64,000 nucleotides of DNA, taken from contig NZ_JACVWU010000013.1 of the NCBI RefSeq assembly GCF_014596915.1, positions 1-64,000 on the forward strand. The letters run 5' to 3'. Source of the DNA: Streptomyces sp. TRM68416 (GTDB taxonomy: Bacteria; Actinomycetota; Actinomycetes; Streptomycetales; Streptomycetaceae). This document shows positions 25,662-33,603 of this stretch, piece by piece. Numbering within the stretch: the stretch's first letter is position 1; every line of letters starts with the position of its first letter. Position numbers and translations under genes: made by a program. The notes beneath the pieces are model-generated. The model had not been told where the DNA came from. It worked only from the letters and a program-made list of their open reading frames with translations, and did no database searches.

Positions 25662-26020
25662 GCGGGACCCGCGGCGAGCCGGGCCGCGATGCAGGGCGGC
25701 AGGTTGGGCGCCGCCGTGGACAGCCTGACGTAGATCATGCCGTCCTCGACCGCGACCTCGTGCGTCCGGACCGGGAGCTTGGCCGGCGGGGCGTCGACCG
25801 CGCCGGTCCGCAGGTCGAACTTCGAGGCGTGCAGCGGGCATTCGACCTCGCAGCCCTCCAGCCAGCCGTCGGCGAGCGAGGCGTCCTGGTGGGTGCAGGT
25901 GTCGTCAATGGCGAAGAGTTCGCCGTCGTCGGTGTGGAACACCGAGACCGGCGGATCGATGTCGAGCCGGTGGGCCTCGCCTCGCGGGAGATCCACGAGT
26001 CGGCACGCGGGAATCATCAT
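25658..26020 (-). CDS. Rieske-type ferredoxin of the betaine oxygenase
   Basis: 120 residues. The [2Fe-2S] ligands are in CTHQDASLADGWLEG and CPLHASKFDL (C-x-H, C-x2-H). It would carry electrons from the reductase to the oxygenase. ATG 26020 is followed at once by a second ATG (26017), and GAGGTG lies upstream, best spaced for the second. First gene of the three-gene oxygenase operon. Family ferredoxins are usually near 105-110 residues; this one has a short C-terminal extension (CIAARLAAGPA). Confidence 0.9.
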   Translation of the reverse strand: MMIPACRLVDLPRGEAHRLDIDPPVSVFHTDDGELFAIDDTCTHQDASLADGWLEGCEVECPLHASKFDLRTGAVDAPPAKLPVRTHEVAVEDGMIYVRLSTAAPNLPPCIAARLAAGPA

Positions 26021-26028
26021 GACACCTC

Positions 26029-26064
26029 GGTGCGTATAACGAAACGGATTGCGGTAAGCGCAAC
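26029..26064 (-). promoter_or_regulatory. 36-bp composite operator of the three-component oxygenase operon
   Basis: GGTGCGTATAACGAAAC (26029-26045) and ATTGCGGTAAGCGCAAC (26048-26064), offset 19 bp. It begins nine bases upstream of the first ferredoxin start codon. Confidence 0.75.
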
Positions 26065-26214
26065 GCCAGTCTGGGGGCCGTCCAGAAGCGTTGTCAAGGC
26101 GTCAAAAGACCTCGTTCGGACAGGCCGGTCACCCCGTCTCCGGGCACCCCGAAGCGCCCGAACCACCTGCGGAAACAGGCGGAACGGGCGCCGCGTGCCG
26201 CCCCTCGGGGCACG

Positions 26215-26844
26215 TCAGAAACCGCGGTCGATCCACTCCTGCAGCTGCGGCGCCTCGGCCGCGACCGTCGTGGTCCCCCCGTGCCCGGTGTGTACGACGG
26301 TCTCCCCGGGCAGCGTCAGCAGCCGGTCCCGGATCGACTCGACGATGGTCGGGAAGTGGCTGTACGACCTCCCCGTCGCCCCGGGCCCGCCGGCGAACAG
26401 CGTGTCCCCGCTGAAGAGCGCGCCCAGGGCCGGCGCGTACAGGCAGACCGCGCCCGGGGCGTGACCGGGCGTGTGCAGCACGGTCAGCTCGATACCGGCC
26501 ACGGTGAGGCCCTGGCCGTCGGCCAGTTCGGCGTCCGGCGCCCGGTCGGGGTGGGTCTGCTTCCACAGCGGCAGGTCGTCCGGGTGAAGGAGGACCGGGG
26601 CGCCCGTGCGCGTGGCGAGTTCGGGCGCGGCGTCGATGTGGTCGTTGTGGGCGTGCGTGCACACGATGGCGGTCAGCCGCCGGTCGCCGACGGCCGCGGC
26701 GATGGCGTCGGCGTCGTGCGCGGCGTCGATGACGATCACCTCGGTGTCGTCGCCGACGATCCACACGTTGTTGTCGACGTCCCAGGTGCCGCCGTCCAGC
26801 GAGAACGTGCCGGAGGTGACGAGGTGCTCGATGCGGGCGGCCAT
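26215..26844 (-). CDS. Metallo-beta-lactamase-fold hydrolase, probable S-formylmycothiol hydrolase
   Basis: 209 residues, glyoxalase II-like. The metal-binding motif THAHNDHID is near residue 80, with further ligands in HTPGHAPGA, FSGDTLFAGG and HTGHGG. The start ATG shares a base with the stop of the mycothiol-dependent dehydrogenase (TGATG). Genes of this kind commonly accompany that dehydrogenase in actinobacteria and are thought to release formate from S-formylmycothiol. The formate would go to the dehydrogenase at 30013. Function is by family and position. Confidence 0.85.
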   Translation of the reverse strand: MAARIEHLVTSGTFSLDGGTWDVDNNVWIVGDDTEVIVIDAAHDADAIAAAVGDRRLTAIVCTHAHNDHIDAAPELATRTGAPVLLHPDDLPLWKQTHPDRAPDAELADGQGLTVAGIELTVLHTPGHAPGAVCLYAPALGALFSGDTLFAGGPGATGRSYSHFPTIVESIRDRLLTLPGETVVHTGHGGTTTVAAEAPQLQEWIDRGF

Positions 26845-27929
26845 CAGAGCACCACCACCGAGCGCAGGACGTCGCCGTGGTGCATCCGCTCGAAGGCCTT
26901 CTCCACCTCGTCCAGCGCGATGGTCTCGGTGACGAAGGCGTCCAGGTCCAGCCGGCCCTGGAGATAGAGGTCGACGAGCATCGGGAAGTCGCGGCTGGGC
27001 AGGCAGTCGCCGTACCAGGAGGACTTCAGCGCACCGCCGCGCCCGAACACGTCCAGCAGCGGCAGCTCCAGCTTCATCTCCGGGGTCGGCACGCCGACCA
27101 GGACGACCGTGCCGGCGAGGTCGCGGGCGTAGAAGGCCTGCCGGTACGTCTCCGGGCGGCCGACCGCCTCGATGACGACGTCGGCGCCGAAGCCGTCGGT
27201 CAGCTCGCGGATCGCCGCGACCGCGTCGACGTCCTTGGAGTTGACGGTGTGGGTCGCGCCCAGCTTCTCGGCGGTGGCCAGCTTGCGGTCGTCGATGTCG
27301 ACGGCGATGACCTTGGCGGCGCCCGCCAGATGCGCCCCGGTGATCGCCGCGGCCCCGACACCGCCGCAGCCGATGACGGCGACCGTGTCGCCCCGGCCGA
27401 CGTTGCCGGTGTTGAGGGCGGCGCCGATGCCCGCCATCACACCGCACCCCAGCAGTCCGGCGGCGGCCGCGGACGCGGCACGGTCGACCTTGGTGCACTG
27501 TCCGGCCGCGACCAGCGTCTTCTCCGCGAACGCGCCGATGCCGAGGGCGGGCGCCAGTTCGGTGCCGTCGAGCAGGGTCATCCTCTGCTTCGCGTTGTGG
27601 GTGTCGAAGCAGTACCAGGGCCGGCCGCGTCGGCAGGCCCGGCACTGGCCGCACACCGCACGCCAGTTGAGGATGACGAAGTCACCGGGGGCGACATCGG
27701 TGACCCCCTCCCCCACCGACTCCACGACGCCCGCGGCCTCGTGGCCCAGCAGGAACGGGAAGTCGTCGTTGATGCCGCCCTCGCGATAGTGCAGATCGGT
27801 GTGGCAGACGCCGCAGGCCTCGACCTTCACCAGCGCCTCACCCGGGCCCGGATCGGGCACGATGATCGTTTCCAGGCTGACGGGGGCGCCCTTGCCCCGC
27901 GCGACGACGGCACGGACCTGGTGCGTCAT
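26844..27929 (-). CDS. S-(hydroxymethyl)mycothiol dehydrogenase (mycothiol-dependent formaldehyde dehydrogenase)
   Basis: 361 residues, zinc-dependent medium-chain alcohol dehydrogenase. Catalytic-zinc motif CGVCHTDLHYREGG and GHEAAGVVESVG, structural-zinc cysteines in CGQCRACRRGRPWYC, and the nucleotide-binding GCGGVGAAAITGA are all present. The sequence is characteristic of the mycothiol branch. It oxidises the adduct of formaldehyde and mycothiol. ATG 27929 has GAGGAG 6-7 bases upstream; a GTG at 27935 abuts that site. Formaldehyde from the Rieske and SolA-like reactions is the obvious substrate source. It has its own composite operator at 27965-28000. Confidence 0.93.
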   Translation of the reverse strand: MTHQVRAVVARGKGAPVSLETIIVPDPGPGEALVKVEACGVCHTDLHYREGGINDDFPFLLGHEAAGVVESVGEGVTDVAPGDFVILNWRAVCGQCRACRRGRPWYCFDTHNAKQRMTLLDGTELAPALGIGAFAEKTLVAAGQCTKVDRAASAAAAGLLGCGVMAGIGAALNTGNVGRGDTVAVIGCGGVGAAAITGAHLAGAAKVIAVDIDDRKLATAEKLGATHTVNSKDVDAVAAIRELTDGFGADVVIEAVGRPETYRQAFYARDLAGTVVLVGVPTPEMKLELPLLDVFGRGGALKSSWYGDCLPSRDFPMLVDLYLQGRLDLDAFVTETIALDEVEKAFERMHHGDVLRSVVVL

Positions 27930-27964
27930 GGCCACTCCTCGACTGATGTGAGACCTGATCAGAT

Positions 27965-28000
27965 GTTGCTCATTACGGCACGCATCTCATGTTCCGCAAC
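27965..28000 (-). promoter_or_regulatory. 36-bp composite operator of the formaldehyde dehydrogenase operon
   Basis: GTTGCTCATTACGGCAC (27965-27981) and ATCTCATGTTCCGCAAC (27984-28000), offset 19 bp. Outer arms are GTTGC and GCAAC. Divergent from the BCCT carrier element at 28088-28123. Confidence 0.75.
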
Positions 28001-28087
28001 ACAGCATCCTGGAGTGCCGACCGGAGGTCAAGGAGTGGGAACGCTCTGGCGAGAGGGGTTGACGGAGGGACCCAAGACGTGTTCGCT

Positions 28088-28123
28088 GTTGCGCCAACAG
28101 CGAACAATTTCTCATTACGCAAC
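28088..28123 (+). promoter_or_regulatory. 36-bp composite operator of the BCCT carrier gene
   Basis: GTTGCGCCAACAGCGAA (28088-28104) and ATTTCTCATTACGCAAC (28107-28123), offset 19 bp. The TCATTAC core is shared with the divergent element at 27965. The leader between element and start codon is about 80 bp. Confidence 0.75.
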
Positions 28124-28205
28124 AGGCTCTTGACGTAACACCGCCGCATCGCGCCCGAGACACCGACGTATCACGCCCGAGCCCGACAACCGAAGGAATG
28201 TGAGC

Positions 28206-29924
28206 ATGGCTGCTCCCCGGATGGCCGACAGGCCGACCAGTACCTCGGACCCAGAAAAGGCGGAGCATCGCTCCCCCTTGGCGTCGATCGCTCCGCGGGT
28301 CTTCTGGCCGTCCGCGCTCGTCATCGTCGCCTTCGTGGTCTACGCCACGGTCTTCGAGACCTCCGCGCAGAACGCCATCAGCACCGTGCAGGAGGAGATC
28401 GTCAGCGGCCTCGGCTGGTACTACACCGCCCTGGTCTCCCTCTTCGTCATCTTCGCCCTCTGGGTCGGCATCGGCCGCTTCGGCGACATCAAGCTCGGCA
28501 AGGACGACGAGCGGCCCGAGTTCACCATGGGCTCGTGGCTGGCGATGCTGTTCGCCGCGGGCATGGGCATCGGGCTCGTCTTCTGGGGTGTGGCCGAGCC
28601 GTTGAACCACTTCGTCTCGCCGCGGCCGGGCGTGGCCGAGGGCGACGCCGCGCGGAGCGAGTTCGCCATGGTCCAGACGTTCCTGCACTGGGGCATCCAC
28701 CCCTGGGCCATCTACGTCGTGGTCGGTCTCGCCGTCGCCTATGCCGTGCACCGCAAGAACCGTCCCATCTCGATCCGCTGGGCCCTGGAGCCGCTCTTCG
28801 GCGACCGGGTCAAGGGCGCCTGGGGCGACGCCGTCGACACGATCGCCATCGTCGGCACGGTCTTCGGCGTGGCCACCTCGCTCGGCTTCGGTGTCCTGCA
28901 GATTTCGTCCGGGCTCGGCTTCCAGGGCTGGGTGACCGACACCGGCACTCCGCTGCGGATCGCCCTCATCGTCGGCATCACCCTGCTCGCCACCGTCTCC
29001 GTGGTCACGGGTGTCGGCAAGGGCATCAAGTGGCTGTCGAACATCAACATGGGCCTGGCCGGCGGGCTGATGCTGTTCGTGCTCGTCACGGGCCCGACGC
29101 TGTTCCTCCTCAACGGCTTCGTGGACGACATCGGCGCGTATCTGCAGAACCTGCTCGCGCTGAGCTTCGACACCGGTTCCAGCCAGGGCGCGGAAGGCAC
29201 CGCCTGGGTGAGCGGCTGGACGGTCTTCTACTGGGGCTGGTGGATTTCCTGGGCGCCGTTCGTCGGCGTCTTCATCGCCCGTATCTCCCGCGGCCGGACC
29301 GTGCGTGAGTTCATCACGGGCGTGCTGCTGGTACCAACCCTGCTGACCTTCTTCTGGTTCGCCGTCTTCGGCGGCTCGGCGATCCACCGCGAGACCGTCG
29401 GCGACGGCGGCCTGGTGGGCGAGGACGGCGCGGTCGGCACCGACAGCGCGCTCTTCCAACTGCTCGACACCCTGCCGGGCGGCGCGTTCGTCGCCGGGTG
29501 CGCGCTCCTGCTGATCGTGCTGTTCTTCGTCACCTCCTCCGACTCCGGCAGCTACGTGGTCGACGTGCTCGCCTCCGGCGGCAACCCGGAACCGCCCCTC
29601 TGGAGCCGCGTGTTCTGGTGCGCCGCGGAGGGGGCCGTGGCCGTCGCGCTGCTGGTCGCCAGCGGCACGGGCACGTCGTCCCTGTCCACCCTGCAGACGG
29701 CGGCGATCATCACCGCGCTGCCCTTCAGCCTGGTGATGATCGGCATGTGCGTCGCCACGGCCAAGTCCTTCCGCCGCGAACACCACGCCCGGCTGGCCGC
29801 GCAGCGCAGAAAACAGGAGGCCCGGCTCGTCGACAAGGCCGTCACGGCGATCGAGGAGGGCCTGGAGAACGGAACATCCGCGGCCGTCGCCAAGGACGAC
29901 CCGGTGAACACGCGCACCCCCTAG
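28206..29924 (+). CDS. BCCT-family choline/glycine betaine transporter
   Basis: 572 residues with twelve predicted membrane segments. Family motifs GMGIGLVFWGVAEPLNHF and WTVFYWGWWISWAPFVGVFIARISRGRT (in two pieces) are intact, and the Trp residues of the substrate path are kept. Such carriers import betaine or choline with Na+ or H+. ATG 28206 has GAAGGA eight bases upstream; a GTG six bases earlier is too close. The short cytoplasmic tail (about 45 residues, charged, RREHHARLAAQRRKQEARL region) could sense osmotic state as in BetP, which is inference. It ends at a strong terminator. Confidence 0.93.
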   Translation: MAAPRMADRPTSTSDPEKAEHRSPLASIAPRVFWPSALVIVAFVVYATVFETSAQNAISTVQEEIVSGLGWYYTALVSLFVIFALWVGIGRFGDIKLGKDDERPEFTMGSWLAMLFAAGMGIGLVFWGVAEPLNHFVSPRPGVAEGDAARSEFAMVQTFLHWGIHPWAIYVVVGLAVAYAVHRKNRPISIRWALEPLFGDRVKGAWGDAVDTIAIVGTVFGVATSLGFGVLQISSGLGFQGWVTDTGTPLRIALIVGITLLATVSVVTGVGKGIKWLSNINMGLAGGLMLFVLVTGPTLFLLNGFVDDIGAYLQNLLALSFDTGSSQGAEGTAWVSGWTVFYWGWWISWAPFVGVFIARISRGRTVREFITGVLLVPTLLTFFWFAVFGGSAIHRETVGDGGLVGEDGAVGTDSALFQLLDTLPGGAFVAGCALLLIVLFFVTSSDSGSYVVDVLASGGNPEPPLWSRVFWCAAEGAVAVALLVASGTGTSSLSTLQTAAIITALPFSLVMIGMCVATAKSFRREHHARLAAQRRKQEARLVDKAVTAIEEGLENGTSAAVAKDDPVNTRTP

Positions 29925-29939
29925 CTGGAGGTGATCGCA

Positions 29940-29983
29940 GTTGGCCTCCTGGAGCCCGCTCCAGGAGGCCAACTTCCTTTTTC
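29940..29983 (+). terminator. Strong intrinsic terminator after the BCCT gene
   Basis: A perfect 16-bp stem (29940-29955 with 29958-29973, two-base loop) is followed by TTCCTTTTTC. The T-run is on the plus strand, so it mainly ends the BCCT transcript; the convergent formate dehydrogenase stops 30 bp away. Confidence 0.9.
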
Positions 29984-30012
29984 GGCCCCGTTTCCACGGA
30001 GTCCGGGGCGGG

Positions 30013-32313
30013 TCACGCTCCGGCGGCAGGTTCCAGCCGGACCACGACGGACTTGGACGTGGGGGTGTTGCTGATCGCGGCCGTCGAGTCCAGCGGTACC
30101 AGGACGTTGGTCTCCGGGAAGTAGGCCGCGCAGCAGCCGCGGGGCGTCGGGTAGGCGACGGTGCGGAAGGCGGGTGCCCGGCGCTCCACGCCGTCGGCGT
30201 ACTCGCTGACGATGTCGACGAGGTCGCCGTCGGCCAGACCGCGGGCGGCGAGGTCGTCCCGGTGCACGAAGAGCACGCGGCGCCCCTGACGGATCCCGCG
30301 ATAGCGGTCGTCGAGGCCGTAGACGGTGGTGTTGTACTGGTCGTGCGAACGCAGCGTCTGCAGCAGCAGGCGGCCGTCCGGCACGCGCGGGAACTCCAGT
30401 GGATTCGCGGTGAAGTGGGCGAGGCCGGTGGCGGTGGTGAAGCGGCGCTCGTCGCGGGGCGGGTGCGGCAGGGCGAAGCCGCCCGGCCGCCGTACCCGGG
30501 CGTTGAAGTCCTCGAAGCCGGAGATCACGCGCTCGATGCGGTCACGGATGCGGTCGTAGTCCGCCTCGAACTCCTCCCACGGCACCTGCGCCCCCGTGTC
30601 CCCGAGAACGGCCCGCGCCATCCGGCAGATGATCGCGGTCTCGCTCAGCAGGTGCTCGGAGGCGGGGGCGAGCCGCCCCCGAGAGAGATGCACCATGCCC
30701 ATGGAGTCCTCCACCGTGACCTGCTGCGGCCCGCTCGGCCGCAGGTCGGCCTCGGTGCGGCCGAGGCACGGGAGGATGAGCGCCTGCTCCCCGGCGACGA
30801 CGTGCGAGCGATTGAGCTTGGTCGATATCTGCACGGTGAGGCGGCAGTTGCGCAGCGCCCGCTCGGTCAGCTCGGTGTCCGGGGCGGCGGCGACGAAGTT
30901 GCCGCCCAGCGCCACGAAGACCCGTACCTCGCCGTCGCGCATGGCGCGGATCGTCTCCACGGCGTCGTGACCGTGGTGCCGCGGTGGCGTGAACCCGAAC
31001 TCGGCCCCGAGCGCGTCCAGGAACGCGTCGGACGGCTTCTCGTGGATGCCCATCGTGCGGTCGCCCTGCACGTTGGAGTGGCCGCGCACCGGGCAGAGTC
31101 CGGCGCCGGGCCGGCCGATGTTGCCGCGCAGCAGCAGGAAGTTGACGACGTCGCGGATGGTGGGCACGGAGTGCTGGTGCTGGGTGAGTCCCATCGCCCA
31201 GCACACGACGGTCTTCTCGGCGGCCAGGACCTCGCCGAACGCGGCCCGGATCTCCTCCTCGGGCAGCCCGGTCGCCGTCAGGATCTCGTCCCACGGCGCC
31301 TTGCGGGCATGCTCGGCGAACTCCTGGAAGCCGTGCGTGTACCGGTTGATGAAGGACAGGTCCAGGCAGGTGCCGGGGGCCTCGTCCTCCGCCTCCAGCA
31401 GCATGCGGCTGAAGGCCTGGAACAACGCCTGGTCCCCGCCGAGCCTGATCTGGAGGAACCGGTCCGCCAGCCGGGTGCCGCCGCCGGCGATGCCGGAGGG
31501 CCGCTGCGGGTTCTTGAACCGCAGCAATCCGGCCTCGGGCAGCGGGTTCACCGCGATGATCCGGGCGCCCCGCCGCTTGGCCTTCTCCAGCGCGGAGAGC
31601 ATACGGGGGTGATTGGTGCCGGGGTTCTGGCCGACGACGAGGATGAGGTCGGCCTCGTAGAGGTCGTCGAGGCGGACGCTGCCCTTGCCGATGCCGATGG
31701 TCTCCGTCAGGGCCGAACCGCTGGACTCGTGGCACATGTTGGAGCAGTCGGGCAGGTTGTTGGTGCCGAAGGCCCGGACGAAGAGCTGGTAGGCGAACGC
31801 GGCCTCGTTGCTCGCCCGGCCGGAGGTGTAGAAGGCTGCCTGGTCCGGGTGGTCGAGCGCGCCGAGTTCGCGGGCGATCACGGCGAAGGCGTCGTCCCAG
31901 GAGATCGGCCGGTAGCGGTCGCCGCCCGCCGGGCGGTACATGGGGTGGGTGAGGCGGCCCTGCTGCCCGAGCCAGTAGTCGCTGTGCGGGAGCAGGTCCG
32001 CCAGAGTGTGCTCGGCGAAGAAGTCCGGGGTGACCCGGCGGAGCGTGGCTTCCTCGGCCACCGCCTTGGCCCCGTTCTCGCAGAACTCCGCGCGATGCCG
32101 GTGCTCCGGCTCGGGCCAGGCGCAGCCGGGGCAGTCGAAACCCTCCTTCTGGTTCACCTGGAGGAGGGTGAGCAGGCCGCGGCGCGCGCCCATCTGCTCC
32201 CCGGCGTGCCGCAGCGAGGACGTGACCGCGGGGAGGCCGGCGGCGAACTCCTTCGGGGTTCCGACCCGCAGGCGGGCGTCACCGGGATCTTCAGCAGGTG
32301 CCTTGCGAGTCAT
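30013..32313 (-). CDS. FdhF/YdeP-type molybdopterin oxidoreductase, probable formate dehydrogenase
   Basis: 766 residues, the normal size for the FdhF/YdeP family. It has the family motif NQKEGFDCPGCAWPEP, the molybdopterin domain (SDYWLGQQGRLTHPMYRPAG, ISWDDAFAVIARE), the segment SNMCHESSGSALTETIGIGKG, and QNPGTNHPRM. No in-frame TGA is present, so it is not a selenoprotein. No FdhD sulphur-transfer gene or electron-transfer subunit is in the window. ATG 32313 was chosen by family start; GGAG lies 11 bases upstream. The composite operator at 32358-32392 ties it to the betaine regulon. That supports oxidation of formate from PurU and the formaldehyde route. The exact substrate of YdeP-type proteins is less certain than for classical FdhF. 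Confidence 0.85.
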   Translation of the reverse strand: MTRKAPAEDPGDARLRVGTPKEFAAGLPAVTSSLRHAGEQMGARRGLLTLLQVNQKEGFDCPGCAWPEPEHRHRAEFCENGAKAVAEEATLRRVTPDFFAEHTLADLLPHSDYWLGQQGRLTHPMYRPAGGDRYRPISWDDAFAVIARELGALDHPDQAAFYTSGRASNEAAFAYQLFVRAFGTNNLPDCSNMCHESSGSALTETIGIGKGSVRLDDLYEADLILVVGQNPGTNHPRMLSALEKAKRRGARIIAVNPLPEAGLLRFKNPQRPSGIAGGGTRLADRFLQIRLGGDQALFQAFSRMLLEAEDEAPGTCLDLSFINRYTHGFQEFAEHARKAPWDEILTATGLPEEEIRAAFGEVLAAEKTVVCWAMGLTQHQHSVPTIRDVVNFLLLRGNIGRPGAGLCPVRGHSNVQGDRTMGIHEKPSDAFLDALGAEFGFTPPRHHGHDAVETIRAMRDGEVRVFVALGGNFVAAAPDTELTERALRNCRLTVQISTKLNRSHVVAGEQALILPCLGRTEADLRPSGPQQVTVEDSMGMVHLSRGRLAPASEHLLSETAIICRMARAVLGDTGAQVPWEEFEADYDRIRDRIERVISGFEDFNARVRRPGGFALPHPPRDERRFTTATGLAHFTANPLEFPRVPDGRLLLQTLRSHDQYNTTVYGLDDRYRGIRQGRRVLFVHRDDLAARGLADGDLVDIVSEYADGVERRAPAFRTVAYPTPRGCCAAYFPETNVLVPLDSTAAISNTPTSKSVVVRLEPAAGA

Positions 32314-32357
32314 GTGAAGCGCTACTCCGAGGTGCAGTGGGATCACAACCGGGCCAA

Positions 32358-32392
32358 GTTGCTTATAGCGCAACGGTATCTCTATATGCAAC
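32358..32392 (-). promoter_or_regulatory. Promoter and composite operator of the formate dehydrogenase gene
   Basis: GTTGCTTATAGCGCAAC (32358-32374) and GTATCTCTATATGCAAC (32376-32392). Here the offset is 18 bp rather than 19. On the minus strand TTGCAT then TATAAG, 18 bp apart, would make a good promoter lying entirely inside the two sites, which fits repression by occlusion. Confidence 0.78.
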
Positions 32393-32464
32393 ACACCAAA
32401 GGAAGCCCGCCCCCCGACCTCCTGTCAAGACCACGGCCGCGCCGGACTCGGACCGAACCCACGC

Positions 32465-32503
32465 AAAAAAGGGCCCCCACAGGTGGTTACCTGTGAGGAC
32501 CCT
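32465..32503 (-). terminator. Terminator downstream of the tRNA gene
   Basis: On the minus strand a hairpin (GGGTCCTCACAGGT with ACCTGTGGGGGCCC, four-base loop) is followed by TTTTTT. It lies ten bases beyond the tRNA 3' end. Confidence 0.85.
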
Positions 32504-32511
32504 TCGCACCG

Positions 32512-32585
<74 letters not shown>

Positions 32586-32680
32586 GTGCCGTCTGACCTG
32601 GGCTTTCCCCTGGCCGTACGAACAGGAAAACAATACCGCACTCGGGTCCGTGGTCGCGCACCGGTTTACGCGTGGGGATT

Positions 32681-33040
32681 TCAGTCCGCCGCCGGAAGTC
32701 CCAATTCCGGGTAGGCGTCGAGAAGTCGGCTGGGCGCCGCCTGCCGCCAGGAGTCGGCCAGGATGTCCCTCAGTTCCCCCTCGTCCTCCAAGGAGGCGAG
32801 GCGGACCCGGACCCAGGCGAACTGCGCTTCGTGGTCGGCGATCCAGAACTTCTCCGGCTCGGCCAGCACCAGTTCGTCCCGCTCCTCCTTCGGGCAGCGC
32901 ACGGCGACGGAGCTCTCGTCCTCGGGCAGCGTGGCGAACATCTTGCCCGCGACCCGGAACGTGGGCATGCTCCAGGCGATCTTCTCCGTGGTGTCCGGCA
33001 GCGACAGGGCAATACGGCGTACGTCTTCGGCATCCTGCAT
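32681..33040 (-). CDS. MmcQ/YjbR-family protein
   Basis: About 119 residues. The N-terminal DAEDVRRIALSLPDTTEKIAW and the middle FRVAGKMFATL segment match the small MmcQ/YjbR family, a CyaY-like fold often annotated as DNA-binding without firm proof. I prefer ATG 33040 because the family pattern begins there; GTG 33064 with AGGTGA six bases upstream is a real alternative that adds eight residues. It stands alone between the tRNA and the GNAT gene. No specific function can be stated. Confidence 0.82.
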   Translation of the reverse strand: MQDAEDVRRIALSLPDTTEKIAWSMPTFRVAGKMFATLPEDESSVAVRCPKEERDELVLAEPEKFWIADHEAQFAWVRVRLASLEDEGELRDILADSWRQAAPSRLLDAYPELGLPAAD

Positions 33041-33078
33041 GCCACGCACCGTAGCCGCTCCCACTGACAGTCACCTGA

Positions 33079-33603
33079 TCACTGCGTCCGCTCCAGCTTC
33101 TTGTAGTAGAGCGTCGTCCCCCGCAGCACCCCGCCCGGGTCCGCCGCGTAGTCGGGGATCACGCCGGCCCGGGTCCAGCCGGCCCCGGCGTAGAGACGCT
33201 CGGCGGGGCTGTCGGTCTCGGTGTCCAGGTGGAGGAGGGTGATACCGGCGGCAGCGGCCGCCTGCTCGGCGGCGGTCAGGAGCGTACGGCCGAGGCCGCG
33301 TCCGCGGGCGGACCGGTGCACCATCAGCTTGACCAGCTCGGCGCGGTGGGCGCTGTTGGGCTTGTCGGGCAGGGCCAGGCCGACGGTGCCGACCGGCCGG
33401 TCACCGTCGAGGGCTGCCCAGACGGCCAGCCGCCCGGCCGCCGCCGCTGCGGCGCGCTCCTTCCACCAGGCGGCGGCCTCGGCGGGGTCGAGCGGGGCGA
33501 GGAATCCGACCGACGCTCCCCCGTTCACGATGTCGACCAGCAGCTCGGCCAACTCCTCCGCACGGTCGAGGAGTTGTGCCGCGTCCAGGCGGGTGACGAT
33601 CAC
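33079..33603 (-). CDS. GNAT-family N-acetyltransferase
   Basis: 174 residues. The acetyl-CoA-binding motif appears as VKLMVHRSARGRGLGRTLL (Q/R-x2-G-x-G type), followed by the LHLDTETDSPAERLYAGAGW motif of the beta-5 strand. The start GTG overlaps the stop of the XRE-cupin gene (GTGA), so the two are co-translated. Substrate unknown. Pairing with a cupin regulator suggests a small-molecule detoxification or resistance role, which is inference. Confidence 0.87.
   Translation of the reverse strand: MIVTRLDAAQLLDRAEELAELLVDIVNGGASVGFLAPLDPAEAAAWWKERAAAAAAGRLAVWAALDGDRPVGTVGLALPDKPNSAHRAELVKLMVHRSARGRGLGRTLLTAAEQAAAAAGITLLHLDTETDSPAERLYAGAGWTRAGVIPDYAADPGGVLRGTTLYYKKLERTQ

Noticed and set aside
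30013..32313. Selenocysteine in the formate dehydrogenase
   Set aside because: No in-frame TGA is present, and FdhF/YdeP proteins of this type do not need one.
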